A stretch of DNA of 64,000 nt from Pseudomonas guariconensis (GTDB taxonomy: Bacteria; Pseudomonadota; Gammaproteobacteria; Pseudomonadales; Pseudomonadaceae). Positions 1 through 8,923 of the stretch are shown here, one piece after another (within the stretch, counting starts at the first letter, position 1; each line of letters begins with the position of its first letter). The notes under the pieces are model-generated. The model was not told the origin of the DNA. It worked only from the letters and a program-made list of their open reading frames with translations, and did no database searches. The stretch covers positions 21,589 to 85,588 of the forward strand of contig NZ_JADLJL010000023.1 in assembly GCF_015680235.1 (NCBI RefSeq). Direction: 5' to 3'. The translations under genes and the position numbers were made by a program.

Positions 1-243
1 GATTTTTTCCCACGATTCGAGCATAGACCTATGCCAGGGAGAGTCAATGACCAGCTATCCGTTGGCCTACAAATGCCGTACCTGTGACATCAGCTGGTTG
101 CCGTCGCTCTGCCGGCTGCAGACCATGGCTTATCTCGCTGACAAGGACACAACGCATGCACCTCGAAACAACCTCCACCGCCCGGCAAGCCAGCCCCATT
201 CGAAACTGGCCGCCTGGATGCGACCCTATGAGTGGGGTGCATC
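1..243. other. Left-edge non-coding stretch
   Basis: No convincing gene is seen. An open frame begins at position 47 behind a GGGAGAG-like ribosome site, but it runs far into the better-supported holin gene in another frame and its product resembles nothing recognised. The stretch may hold the holin promoter or the tail of a gene or cassette that starts outside the window. Confidence 0.3.
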
Positions 244-567
244 GTGCTTGACCATATCGATGTCTGGGCATGGGTCGTCGGCTGGCTTCAGGAAAACTGG
301 CCAGCCTTGTATGCCGGGCTCCTGGCTGTCGTCATTGCCGGGCTTCGCGTGGTTTATGGCGGCGGCTCACTGCGCCGGATGGCAATAGAAGCCCCCTTGT
401 GCGGCACCCTCGCCCTGTCCGCCAGCCATGGCCTGTCGCTGATCGGCATGCCCCTCGATACCGCGCCGTTTTTCGGTGGCGTGATTGGCTTGCTGGGGGT
501 CGAAGGGATTCGTGAGGCGGCGAGGAGGTTCGTGTTGCATAAGGGAAAAGACGAACAGCAGCGCTGA
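244..567 (+). CDS. Phage holin, lambda-type small membrane protein
   Basis: A small membrane protein of about 107 residues. It has an amphipathic N-terminus (LDHIDVWAWVVGWLQ), a first hydrophobic segment at about residues 18-32, a basic loop, two further hydrophobic segments, and a charged C-terminal tail. Size and layout match the Pseudomonas phage and tailocin holins of the lambda family, which form inner-membrane pores that release endolysin. The GTG at 244 was chosen; an upstream in-frame GTG at 232 is possible. No endolysin, spanin or tail gene follows, so it is a lone relic or the edge of a cassette lying to the left. The family call is moderately sure; activity is unknown. Confidence 0.6.
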   Translation: MLDHIDVWAWVVGWLQENWPALYAGLLAVVIAGLRVVYGGGSLRRMAIEAPLCGTLALSASHGLSLIGMPLDTAPFFGGVIGLLGVEGIREAARRFVLHKGKDEQQR

Positions 568-687
568 CGATTGTTCGCGCTAGCCCCAGGATTATGCCTG
601 GCTGCCCATCCAGATGGATGCAAAGCCAGTAACGGGGTAGCTCGCAGCAGAGTAGCGTTGAGCCTTGACGGTATCACGGAGGGGTAT

Positions 688-924
688 ATGAACATTCGAA
701 GCCTGGCCAAGAACCTTCCAGCAGACCCTGATCACGAAGGCAGGGTCCTGGGTTGGGGCGTACTTAGAGACCGGCATCCATGGCATTTCGTGGATGTCTA
801 TGCCGACCAGCAGACTGCCCGGGCGCAAGCGCAGCGGTGCGGTGAGGGCTACGTCGTGGAATACGGCTCGCACCGGTTGGGATCGGATGATTTTATCTGT
901 GGCGTGACACCGCCTGAGGGGTAA
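688..924 (+). CDS. Hypothetical small soluble protein
   Basis: A 78-residue protein starting at an ATG with a clear GGAGG ribosome site seven bases upstream. It is polar, with no signal peptide or membrane segment. The central part (WHFVDVYADQQTARAQAQRC) suggests a small alpha/beta fold. I do not recognise the family. The strong ribosome site and the REP-rich sequence directly after the stop support a real, separately transcribed gene. The frame is open farther upstream to 571, but that part lacks a good start. It lies next to the holin, but no functional link is evident. Confidence 0.5.
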   Translation: MNIRSLAKNLPADPDHEGRVLGWGVLRDRHPWHFVDVYADQQTARAQAQRCGEGYVVEYGSHRLGSDDFICGVTPPEG

Positions 925-969
925 ATGCAACGTTGATGCCTTTCGGCTCGGCAGCGTGCCGCCGGGCCC

Positions 970-1146
970 GATATCACCGTCGCCTGGCAAGGGCTTCGCC
1001 CTTGATCGCGGGACAAGCCCGCCCCCACAGGGGGGCAGCGCTAGCCGCTTGTTCTCTGCGCGCCAGCGCAGCCCGAAGGGCTGGGTAATCTCCTACAGAG
1101 GATCAGCGTAGCCGCTTGTTTTCCGCGCGACAGCGCAGCCCGAAGG
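970..1146. repeat. REP element plus a second repeated module (two copies)
   Basis: Positions 970-1031 hold a REP-type palindrome around GATCGCGGGACAAGCCCGC. Two copies of a second module containing GCCGCTTGTT and GCGCAGCCCGAAGG follow, at about 1034-1080 and 1104-1146. The same composite recurs at 9862-10026 and, inverted, at 61375-61430. The repeats are non-coding and separate convergent genes, where REPs are usually found. Confidence 0.75.
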
Positions 1147-1208
1147 CCGCGCGCTCTAACGAGCTATTGGGGTTTTCACACAGCCTGGGGCGATGGCCAT
1201 CCTATGCC

Positions 1209-1820
1209 TTAGCCTCGGTAGCGTCCCGGTTTATGCCAGATGATCAGCACCAGGTTCATCGCTACTGTGCCAACCAGCGACCAGACGAGCTTTTCCCCCG
1301 GCAGATAGATCATCGCGATGATGAACAAGATACAGTCGCAGACCAGTTGAGAGATCCCGGCATTGATCGAAAATCTTCGCTGAACCCAAAGGACGACGGA
1401 GCCCGTTCCGCCCATGGACGCGTTGTGTCTGGCTAAGCATAGGATACCCATGCCTAGAAGCGTCCCTCCGATCACCCAGCCAAGCCCGGGGTCGATACCC
1501 GTTGTGTTCAGTGCCGGAGTAACGACCTGGACGCCTGCCCCAAGCCCAAAACTCACCAAGACGCTTTTGAGTGTGAAATTGCGGCCCATGGTGAAAAACG
1601 CGAACATCAGGAAAGGCACGTTTATCGCAGGTACCAGTACCGACGTTGGGTATGGGCTGATGAATGAGCCCAACAGCGCCATTCCAGCAATCCCCCCAGT
1701 GATGAGCCCACTCTTGCCCAGGATGGCGATCCCTGTCGCCGCCAAGGCGATCCCCGTGAAGAGGCCGTATGCGTCATCCAGCGCGCTGTGTCGCGGGTAG
1801 GAGGCAGTATCACAGTTCAT
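1209..1820 (-). CDS. YitT family membrane protein
   Basis: A 203-residue integral membrane protein with five or six hydrophobic segments, rich in glycine (for example GLFTGIALAATGIAILGKSG and VIGGTLLGMGILCLA). The pattern fits the YitT/DUF161 family, in the short form without the cytoplasmic DUF2179 domain. Molecular function is unknown for the family. The ATG at 1820 was chosen because the upstream extension is low-quality sequence that overlaps the preceding gene. The first 11 bases overlap the end of a Phd-like antitoxin gene, so the two are probably translated from one message. The family call is good; function is not known. Confidence 0.75.
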   Translation of the reverse strand: MNCDTASYPRHSALDDAYGLFTGIALAATGIAILGKSGLITGGIAGMALLGSFISPYPTSVLVPAINVPFLMFAFFTMGRNFTLKSVLVSFGLGAGVQVVTPALNTTGIDPGLGWVIGGTLLGMGILCLARHNASMGGTGSVVLWVQRRFSINAGISQLVCDCILFIIAMIYLPGEKLVWSLVGTVAMNLVLIIWHKPGRYRG

Positions 1821-1992
1821 ACGGCGCACCCAATAGGACTGTGCCGCGCGGGCGCAGGCCTTCCACTGCGGTGATGCGAGCGATCTCAACCCCATGGCGG
1901 AGTATGATCACTTCTGTTCCGTAAATGACTTGCTCAAGAATGAACTCAAGGCTCGTTTGAGCCTCGGACAGGTCATATTTCACCTGATGCAC
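1810..1992 (-). CDS. Phd/YefM-like antitoxin (orphan)
   Basis: A 60-residue protein with the Phd/YefM N-terminal fold pattern: a short strand and helix (YDLSEAQTSLEFILEQV), then GTEVIILRHGVEIARI, which matches the usual family core of EVVITRRGKPVARL type. Such proteins bind DNA as dimers and neutralise a partner toxin through the C-terminal tail. The start is a GTG with AAGGAA eight bases upstream. No RelE, Doc or PIN toxin lies beside it; the next gene is YitT, overlapping by 11 bases. It may be an orphan antitoxin recruited as a repressor of its own operon. The short tail also argues against a normal toxin partner. Confidence 0.6.
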   Translation of the reverse strand: MHQVKYDLSEAQTSLEFILEQVIYGTEVIILRHGVEIARITAVEGLRPRGTVLLGAPYEL

Positions 1993-2327
1993 GATGGGGT
2001 TCCTTTTGGGATTCTTGTTTCAGGGAGAAGGCGGGTGCGCCTCAAGCCGCGCGGCCGGGTTGGCTCAACGCTGGGAAATATGATGATGCTTCCAGAAAGA
2101 AAAGTGCTTTCTAATTACGCTTAGGATTTGGGTTTGCGCGAATAGAATATGCACCACCCACACTAATCATGAATTACTTATGCGACCACGACTCGTCACT
2201 GACTTTGGTCACTGGTCCATGAGCAACATCGCACATGCGAAGCTTGGTCAGATCGCAGGCTCGTCGCTTGCTGTCATGGCCGATCGAAGAGTGCTCCGCC
2301 GACCTGACCGCGTTTTGAGAGAATTGT
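1993..2327. other. Intergenic region between divergent genes
   Basis: No gene is supported here. The DNA from about 2090 to 2180 is AT-rich compared with its surroundings and should hold the divergent promoters of the antitoxin/YitT pair and the dehydratase gene. No clear operator or terminator was found. Confidence 0.4.
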
Positions 2328-3248
2328 ATGCCCCTTCACATCAACACACCGCTGATCGAATCCCGTCCTTTGTCTGTCACGGCCAAGCGTTCTGTCTGGC
2401 TCAAGCTCGATGCGCTGCAACCGTGCGGCTCGTTCAAACTGCGTGGTGTGGGCTACGCCTGCGAAATACATCACCAGCGCGGCGCTACCCATTTCGTTTC
2501 TTCATCGGGAGGCAATGCAGGCTTGGCGGTCGCCTATGCAGGTCGCAAGCTGGGCGTCCCGGTTACCGTGGTCGTGCCTGAAACGACCACTGAACGTGCC
2601 AAGGAATTGCTTGGCTTGGAAGGCGCTGAAGTCATTGTGCATGGCAGTTCCTGGCAGGAGGCGAACCAGCTGGCATTGACGCTGCTCTCCCCTACCAAGG
2701 CCTTTATTCACCCGTTCGATGATCCGTTGCTCTGGACGGGTCACGCGACCTTGATCGATGAGGTCGCGCAAGCTGGCCAGAAGCCCGATGCCGTTGTACT
2801 TTCGGTTGGAGGGGGTGGACTGCTCTGTGGTGTGATCGAGGGTTTAATGCGTAACGGTTGGCAGGATGTGCCGGTTATTGCCGCGGAAACCGAAGGCGCA
2901 GCATCCTTCCACGCCGCCACCGAGGCGGGCCAGTTGGTTGAACTTGACCGCATCAGCTCAATCGCAACGTCATTGGGTGCCAAACGTATCTGCGAACAGG
3001 CTTACCAGTACAGCCAAACGCACAGCATCCAGAGCGTTGTGGTAACCGACCAGGCGGCTCTGAAGGCATGCAAGCAATTTCTGGTCGATCACCGCGTACT
3101 GGTCGAGCCCGCTTGTGGTGCGGCGTTGGCCTTGGCCTATGAGCCGCACTTGCTCGGTGAGTACCAGAACGTGTTGGTAGTGGTGTGTGGAGGGGCAACT
3201 GCCACCTTGGAACAGATTGAGCAGTGGTCCTCGAAATATGATCGCTAA
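2328..3248 (+). CDS. PLP-dependent serine/threonine dehydratase family protein
   Basis: A 306-residue fold-type II PLP enzyme. The cofactor lysine lies in CGSFKLRG (Lys37), the substrate loop is SSSGGNAG (58-65), the PLP phosphate-binding loop is GGGGL (161-165), and VCGGAT near the C-terminus sits where the pyridine nitrogen is contacted. Length and motifs fit the single-domain L-serine dehydratase/threonine deaminase type, as in mammalian serine dehydratase, with no C-terminal regulatory ACT domain. It would convert L-serine to pyruvate or L-threonine to 2-oxobutyrate in the cytoplasm. A GAGAG ribosome site precedes the ATG. It stands alone between intergenic regions. Substrate preference cannot be read from sequence. 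Confidence 0.85.
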   Translation: MPLHINTPLIESRPLSVTAKRSVWLKLDALQPCGSFKLRGVGYACEIHHQRGATHFVSSSGGNAGLAVAYAGRKLGVPVTVVVPETTTERAKELLGLEGAEVIVHGSSWQEANQLALTLLSPTKAFIHPFDDPLLWTGHATLIDEVAQAGQKPDAVVLSVGGGGLLCGVIEGLMRNGWQDVPVIAAETEGAASFHAATEAGQLVELDRISSIATSLGAKRICEQAYQYSQTHSIQSVVVTDQAALKACKQFLVDHRVLVEPACGAALALAYEPHLLGEYQNVLVVVCGGATATLEQIEQWSSKYDR

Positions 3249-3577
3249 GACACTAAAGCCAGCCTAAGCACTAATGCCGGTCAGTTAAGCATTTGGGGCC
3301 GCTACGCGCCCCATCGCGGCACAAGGCCGCTCAGGAAACCCGCCATCGGCAAGGTTTGCGTGATCCTGTAAGAGCGGCGCTGCGACTTGTCCCACGATGG
3401 GCTGCTTAGCAGCCCCAATGAGATGTCCCAAATAGCTCATCGTTCTTCCCCAAGAAGCAGAAACATACATCGATTTCGCAGCGCCCTGGTACACGAAGGC
3501 CGAAGGCTTGATCTGACCTGCGCCGGGCATCGTGCGCACAGGGGACCGACAGGGCCCGCCAACCCGCATCGGCGCGT
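3249..3577. repeat. REP-containing intergenic region
   Basis: Positions of about 3297-3412 contain a degenerate inverted pair of REP-like palindromes (CCCCATCGCGGCACAAGG and GACTTGTCCCACGATGGGC). The rest, 3413-3577, contains open frames in both directions, but none has a recognisable product. The region lies between the convergent dehydratase and porin genes. Confidence 0.55.
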
Positions 3578-4831
3578 CTACCACACTGCAATGTCGTAGG
3601 TCAGGTAGATCCGGTTGCTGTCACGCCCTCGGGAGAAATCGGAGCGGTAGACGTAGTTGCGCAGTTTCACGCCCAAGCCCTTCATGGGCCCGGCTTGCAC
3701 GACATAGGCGAGCTCGATGTCACGCTCCCATTCGCTGAGCCCGGCGTCGGCAGCGCGCCCGTTGTCGCCGCTCAGGTAGCGCGTCATGAAGGTGAGCCCA
3801 GGGACACCGGCCGCGGCGAAGTTGTAGGCATAGCTCGCCATCCAGGTCTTCTCTTCCTCCTCGATGAACTTGCCGATGCCGACATTACTGAACGAATAGA
3901 CCGTCGCCCCGCTGATGTACGGCAGCCCCGCCTCGCCATCGAGTACCTGGTAAACGGCTCCGACGGTGTGTCCCGAGTGGGTATACGACACCTGCCCACT
4001 GACCATGTCGTTGTCGATCCTGCCGCCATACGCGGCTCCGCTGTCGCGGCTCCTGAAGTAGCGCAGGTCGGTGGTGAATACCCCGCCGGCCAACGGCAGC
4101 TCGTGTACCAGGCCCGCATAGTCCTGGCGGTAGAAGTGTTCGAGCTGACCATGGAAATAGCTCAGGCGCAGCTGCTTGGTGACGGCATAGTCGGCGCCGG
4201 CGAAGCTGAAATCGCCCGACTCGCCGCCTCCGTAATCATCCAGGGAGAGGCCGGTGCTATCGGAGGAATCGCGCTGCTTGAAGCGGTCCAAGTGGCCAGC
4301 GGTCAGGGTCAGTCCCTCGACATCAGTGCTGGTCAGTTGCGTGCCTTGATAAGTCTGCGGCAGCAGCCGCGCATCGTTGTAGACCAGCACCGGTGTCCTG
4401 GGCAGCAAGGTGCCATGCTTGACCACGGTCTGCCCCAGGCGCGCCTTGGCCGTCACCCTGGCACTGGTGAACTCATCCGCAGCGCGACCATCGTCGTGGA
4501 CCGGCAACAGGCCGGTACCGCTGCGGCCTCGACCCGAATCCAGCCGGACACCCACCAGCCCCAGGGCATCGAGCCCCAGGCCCAGCGCCCCTTGGGTGAA
4601 ACCTGACTGGTAGTCGAGCAGAAAACCCTGCGCCCATTCCACCCGCTCGCTTTTGGCAGTCGCGGCAGCGCGGGCGCTCATGCCCTGTTCATCGCGGAAG
4701 TTTTCGTTGAAATAGACGTTGCGCAGCTGCAGCTTGAGCTTGCCGTCATCGATGAATCCGGCAGCGCCGGCCACAGGCAACCAGCCGCAGAGCAGGCCAC
4801 AGGTGGCCCCACGGAAAACAACTCGGGACAT
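3578..4831 (-). CDS. OprD-family outer-membrane porin
   Basis: A 417-residue porin with a signal peptide (to about residue 24, ending AGAAG) and long alternating beta-strand sequence typical of 18-stranded OprD/OccD-OccK channels, for example LRNVYFNENFRDEQ at the N-terminus and NRIYLTYDIAVW at the C-terminus, with a terminal aromatic residue. These porins give substrate-specific diffusion of small carboxylates or amino acids. It follows the CitMHS transporter on the same strand, so a tricarboxylate such as citrate, aconitate or tricarballylate (compare OpdH) is the likely substrate; this is inference. The ATG at 4831 was chosen because it begins the signal peptide; the 44-residue upstream extension is not porin-like. 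Confidence 0.88.
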   Translation of the reverse strand: MSRVVFRGATCGLLCGWLPVAGAAGFIDDGKLKLQLRNVYFNENFRDEQGMSARAAATAKSERVEWAQGFLLDYQSGFTQGALGLGLDALGLVGVRLDSGRGRSGTGLLPVHDDGRAADEFTSARVTAKARLGQTVVKHGTLLPRTPVLVYNDARLLPQTYQGTQLTSTDVEGLTLTAGHLDRFKQRDSSDSTGLSLDDYGGGESGDFSFAGADYAVTKQLRLSYFHGQLEHFYRQDYAGLVHELPLAGGVFTTDLRYFRSRDSGAAYGGRIDNDMVSGQVSYTHSGHTVGAVYQVLDGEAGLPYISGATVYSFSNVGIGKFIEEEEKTWMASYAYNFAAAGVPGLTFMTRYLSGDNGRAADAGLSEWERDIELAYVVQAGPMKGLGVKLRNYVYRSDFSRGRDSNRIYLTYDIAVW

Positions 4832-4890
4832 GTTCGGTACTCTATTGTTGTTATTGAGTGAAGGTGGGCGCCGGCTGCGCCCGATGCGGC

Positions 4891-6195
4891 TCAGACGAAG
4901 AAGGACAGCGCCCCCGTGAGCAACGCCAGCGCCGTGATGACCAGCGAAGTGAGTACCGCCCATTTGACGGTGGCCTTCTGGAAGTCGCCGATATCGCGAT
5001 CGACCATGCCGACCAGCAACAGGGTCGAGGCGACCAACGGACTCATCAGGTGCACCGGCTGCCCCAGCACCGAGGCGCGGGCGATTTCAACCGGGTCGAT
5101 GCCGTAGGCAGCGGCGGCGTTGGCGAGAATCGGCACCACGCCAAAGTAATAGGCATCGTTGGACAGCACGAAGGTCAGCGGCATGCTGGTCAGCGCCACC
5201 ACCAGCGGGAACCAGTGGCTCCACGCCTCGGGGATCCAGTCGACCAGTGTCTGCGCCAGGGCATCGACCATCTTGGTGCCGGAGAAGATCCCAGCGAAGA
5301 TGCCGGCAGCGAATACCAGCAGCACCACAGTCATGGCGTTGCCCGAATGAGCGAGGATGCGCTCCTTCTGCAGGTCCAGTTGCGGGTAGTTGATCATCAG
5401 CGCCGCGACAAAACCGATCATGAACAACAGCGCGGAGTGCATCACGCCCATCACCAACGCCGACATGACGGCAATCACCAGCACCAGGTTCACGTATGCC
5501 AGCCGTGGACGCTTGTGCGGATTGTCGCCGAGGATTTCCTTGATGTAGCAATTGCCGCCCCCGGACTCCAGGGCAATGTTGCCGATACGTCGGCGCTCGG
5601 CGCGGCCCAGCAGGTAGGCGGTGAACACCACCCACGCCGCACCGCCGATCACGGTGGGCAACAACGGGATGAAGTACTCGGTCGCATCCAGCCCGAGCGC
5701 GGCAATGGCCCGGGTTGCCGGCCCGCCCCAGGGGCTCATGCCGCTCATGATGCTCAGCGACAGCATCGACACCGTGGCCAGGATCATCGGGTTCATGCCA
5801 ATGCGCTTGTACAGCGGCAGCATCGCCGCGCAGGTGATCATGTAAGTGGTGGTGCCGTCACCGTCGAGCGCCACCAACAGCGACAGCAGCGCTGTGCCGA
5901 TGGCAATCTTGATCGGGTCGCCATTGACGCGCTTGAGGATCTTGCGGATCAGCGGGTCGAACAGGCCGGCATCGATCATCAGGCCGAAGAACAGAATGGC
6001 GAACAGCAACAGGGCCGCCGAGGGCGCCACCATTTTCAGGCCGTCGAGCATCATCTTGCCCAGCTCGGGGGCAAAGCCACCGATCACCGCGAAGGCAGTG
6101 GGCACCACGGTGAGCGCAACGATCGGCGACAGGCGTTTACTCATGATCAGGTAGGTGAAGGTCACCACCATGATCAGGCCCAGGAGTGCGAGCAT
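4891..6195 (-). CDS. CitMHS family citrate/tricarboxylate transporter
   Basis: A 434-residue membrane protein with about 11-12 hydrophobic segments. It has the CitMHS features ALDGDGTTTYMITCAAMLPL and SGMSPWGGPATR in the first half, and FVLSNDAYYFGVVPILANAA with QPVHLMSPLVAST in the second. Members are secondary symporters for metal-complexed or protonated citrate and related tricarboxylates in the inner membrane. The gene lies 59 bases upstream of the porin and in the same orientation, so the two can serve as outer- and inner-membrane uptake steps. A GAGAGAAG ribosome site precedes the ATG. Substrate is inferred from the family and the neighbouring PrpF-type isomerase. Confidence 0.88.
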   Translation of the reverse strand: MLALLGLIMVVTFTYLIMSKRLSPIVALTVVPTAFAVIGGFAPELGKMMLDGLKMVAPSAALLLFAILFFGLMIDAGLFDPLIRKILKRVNGDPIKIAIGTALLSLLVALDGDGTTTYMITCAAMLPLYKRIGMNPMILATVSMLSLSIMSGMSPWGGPATRAIAALGLDATEYFIPLLPTVIGGAAWVVFTAYLLGRAERRRIGNIALESGGGNCYIKEILGDNPHKRPRLAYVNLVLVIAVMSALVMGVMHSALLFMIGFVAALMINYPQLDLQKERILAHSGNAMTVVLLVFAAGIFAGIFSGTKMVDALAQTLVDWIPEAWSHWFPLVVALTSMPLTFVLSNDAYYFGVVPILANAAAAYGIDPVEIARASVLGQPVHLMSPLVASTLLLVGMVDRDIGDFQKATVKWAVLTSLVITALALLTGALSFFV

Positions 6196-6317
6196 GGTCT
6201 TCTCTCTTGTTTTTATTCTATTGCGGCCATCGGCAAGGCAGACGGCCCCCTACCCCACTCCACATCGCTGGGATGTCGAGTGGGATTCTAAGTCAACACA
6301 GTGAGGTGGAAGGGCTT

Positions 6318-7633
6318 TCAGCCGTGATGCCGAGGCTCGGCAGACCAATCGGCGTGCACGGTGTCGCCCTCGGCTGGTGCAGCCGGGGTGCCATTGAGGT
6401 GGCGTAGCAAGGTGTCCCGTTCACAGGCGTTCTCCGACAGTGAAATGACCACCGTAGCCACGGCGTTACTGGCCAGGCTGGTCAGGGCTCGGGCCTCCGA
6501 CATGAAACGGTCGATGCCGATCAGCAGGGCAAGCCCTGCCAGCGGGATATCGTGGATTACGGTCAAGGTCGAGGCCAGCGCCACGAAACCACTGCCGGTC
6601 ACGCCCGCAGCGCCTTTGGAGGACAACAGCATGATCGCCAGCATGGTCACCGTCTGCCCCAGGGTCAGGTCGATGTTGCAGGCTTGGGCGATGAACACCG
6701 CCGCCAACGACAGGTAGATGGCAGTACCGTCGAGGTTGAACGAATAGCCGGTTGGCAGCACCAGCCCGACCACACCTTTCTTGCAGCCGAGCTTTTCTAG
6801 TTTTTCCAACATGCGCGGCAGCACGGGCTCGGTGGACGAGGTGCCGAGCACACCACCAGAAACTCCTCGCGGAAGTACCGCAGCAGCTTCCACAGGCTGA
6901 AGCCATGAGCACGGCAGATGCCACCGAGCACCACCAGCACGAAGAAAGCGCAGGCGATGTACAGCGTACCCACCAGCTTGGCCAACGCCCCGAGGGAAGT
7001 CACGCCGTACTGCCCGACGGTGAAGGCCAGCGCACCGAAAGCACCGACCGGGGCGAAGCGCATCAGGTAGCCGAAGATACGGAACACCATGGTCGAGGCC
7101 GACTCCAGCACATCGAGTACCGGCTTGCCCTTCTCGCCCATCGACGACAGGGCAAAACCGCTGAGCACCGCGATGAACAATACTGGCAACACCTCACCCT
7201 TGTTGAACGCCCCGATGAACGTGTCGGGGATGATGTGCATGAAGAAGTCGACCACGCTGAGCTTGGCCGCAGACGCGGCGTACTGGCCGAGCCCCTCGGT
7301 GCTGAGGGTGGCTGGGTCGATGTTCATGCCGACACCCGGGCGGAACAGGTATACCGCAGCCAGGCCGATGACCAGGCTGACGATCGTCAACCCCAGGAAC
7401 AACAGCAAGGTCTTGCTCATCAACCGACCCAGCGTACGCTTGTCGGTCATGCCGGCGATGCCGGTCACGATGGTGCAGAACACGACCGGGGCGATCATCA
7501 TCTTGATCAGTTTGATGAATGCATCACCCAGTGGCTTGAGCGCAACGGCCTGTTGGGCCCAGAAATGACCGACCACCACGCCCAGCAGGATGGCGCAGAG
7601 AATCTGGAAATACAGTGACTTCGCGAGTTTCAT
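6318..7633 (-). pseudogene. dctA: DctA-type C4-dicarboxylate carrier, frameshifted
   Basis: The reading frame begins at 7633 and matches DctA/SLC1-type H+ or Na+:dicarboxylate symporters up to EEFLVV. It then changes frame near 6850-6856 and continues as LGTSSTEPVLPRMLEKL, PTGYSFNLDGTAIYL and KGAAGVTGSGF to the stop at 6318. Joining the frames gives about 438 residues, a normal DctA length. The cause appears to be two extra bases: the plus strand reads CACACCACC where CACCACC would keep the frame. All other motifs are intact, so this is either a recent inactivation or a sequencing error. It lies between the CitMHS and PrpF-family genes on the same strand and would have added dicarboxylate uptake to the cluster. 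Confidence 0.85.
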
Positions 7634-7696
7634 GAGGCATCACCCATTGTTGAAATTGTGCGGATGTGCGAGTTGCCGATGTGCTGCAGACCCTGC

Positions 7697-8776
7697 CTAC
7701 CCCGCCCGCTTGCGCAAGGTCGGGGCGTAGACGAAGCCTGAAAACAGCCGGCGGGCGGTTCTCACCACGGAGGCCTGGAGCGTCTTGCCATCGGCACCGC
7801 TGCGCGAAAGCGCCACGTCGATGCCACCGCTCGGGTGCTCCAGGCGGACTTCCTCGAGCTGCTGCGCGTGTTCTCCCAACATGTCCATGATCACCGTGCC
7901 TGGGCTGACGCAGGCCGTTGCCAGGCCGATCGCACCGGTGATGGCCAAGGCGCGGTGGCAATTGTGAGGCATGAAGTAGCGCACCTGCAGCGTGCCGTCG
8001 TGACGAGGTGGAGAAACCAGTACGGGCTTGGGGATCACCATGCCACTGACATCACCCAGCCCCATGGCCTTGCCGGCCTTCAGGCGCAAGGCCTCCAGGC
8101 GTTTCAGCAAGCGGCTGTCGGCATCCAGCTGAGCCGGGGTCTCGGAACCGGTCACGCCCAGCTCGCTGGCCTCGATGATCATCATCGGCATGGCCATGTC
8201 GATGCAGGTCACCGGCACACCGTCGATCACATCCTGGGCCTGGCCGGTGGGGAACAGCTTGCCGGTCTTGCTACCTACCGCGTCGAGGAAGGTCAGGTGC
8301 ACCGGGGCGGCGCTACCCGGCACCCCGTCGATCACCGTGCGGCCTTCGTAACGCACGACGCCACCGGGTGTTTCCACCAGCGAGTTGACGAACGTGTTGG
8401 TGTTGAGGTTGCGGATACGTACCAAGGTCTTGCCATCCTGGGCCTTGACCAGCCCTTGCTCGATAGCGAAGGGGCCGACCGCGCAAAGCATATTGCCGCA
8501 GTTAGGCGCGGTATCGACTCGGCGCTGGGCGACCATGACCTGCACGAACAGGTAATCGACGTCGGCATCGGCGTGCAGCGAGGGGCTGACGATCGCCACC
8601 TTGCTGGTCTGAGGGCTACCGCCACCGATGCCGTCGATTTCCAGTTCGTGCCCGGAACCCATCAGGTTGATCAGCAATTCGTCGCGTTCGACCACATTGG
8701 AAGGAAGATCCCAGGCGTGGAAAAAAGGCCCTTTGGAGGTACCACCGCGCATGAGTACGCAAGGAATTCGTTGCAT
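7697..8776 (-). CDS. PrpF family isomerase / 4-oxalomesaconate tautomerase-like
   Basis: A 359-residue protein of the PrpF superfamily (diaminopimelate-epimerase-like fold). It has MRGGTSKG at 9-16, GIGGGSPQTSKVAIV around Lys59, APNCGNML around Cys93, and HPSGGIDVAL near the end. Family members shift double bonds in unsaturated tricarboxylates: GalD makes the keto/enol change of 4-oxalomesaconate in gallate degradation, and PrpF isomerises 2-methylaconitate. No gallate dioxygenase or hydratase gene is nearby. With CitMHS and OprD next door, isomerisation of trans-aconitate or a similar tricarboxylate is equally likely. The start was placed at the ATG before QRIPCVLMRGG; upstream codons overlap the divergent promoter. 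Confidence 0.82.
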   Translation of the reverse strand: MQRIPCVLMRGGTSKGPFFHAWDLPSNVVERDELLINLMGSGHELEIDGIGGGSPQTSKVAIVSPSLHADADVDYLFVQVMVAQRRVDTAPNCGNMLCAVGPFAIEQGLVKAQDGKTLVRIRNLNTNTFVNSLVETPGGVVRYEGRTVIDGVPGSAAPVHLTFLDAVGSKTGKLFPTGQAQDVIDGVPVTCIDMAMPMMIIEASELGVTGSETPAQLDADSRLLKRLEALRLKAGKAMGLGDVSGMVIPKPVLVSPPRHDGTLQVRYFMPHNCHRALAITGAIGLATACVSPGTVIMDMLGEHAQQLEEVRLEHPSGGIDVALSRSGADGKTLQASVVRTARRLFSGFVYAPTLRKRAG

Positions 8777-8879
8777 GATTTCGCACTCGTGTTGATCAAT
8801 AGCGATCATTGATGTTGTGAGCACAAGATTGACAGGGATAGATAAATCAATCCAATGCAAATATCGTAGCTATTATTGC

Positions 8880-8891
8880 GATTAATTAATC
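8880..8891. promoter_or_regulatory. Candidate LysR operator between divergent genes
   Basis: A perfect 12-base palindrome, GATTAATTAATC, lies in the 147-base AT-rich gap between the PrpF-family gene and the divergent LysR gene. Its position 33 bases before the LysR start fits an autoregulatory LysR-type recognition site. Assignment is by position only. Confidence 0.5.
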
Positions 8892-8923
8892 AATCTATGA
8901 CCGTGACCAAAGAGTGATCCGAG

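Noticed and set aside
47..388. Open frame of 113 codons with a decent ribosome site
   Set aside because: It overlaps the holin gene by about 145 bases in another frame and its product has no recognisable pattern.
970..1146. CRISPR array
   Set aside because: The repeated units are palindromic REPs with irregular spacing and no uniform spacers; no cas gene is present.
3285..3584. Minus-strand frame of 99 codons downstream of the porin
   Set aside because: It runs through REP-like DNA at its 3' end and overlaps the porin stop; no family resemblance.
4858..6291. Long plus-strand frame of 477 codons opposite the CitMHS gene
   Set aside because: It is rich in His, Gln and Arg, the usual signature of the antisense of a GC-rich membrane protein; the minus strand is clearly CitMHS.
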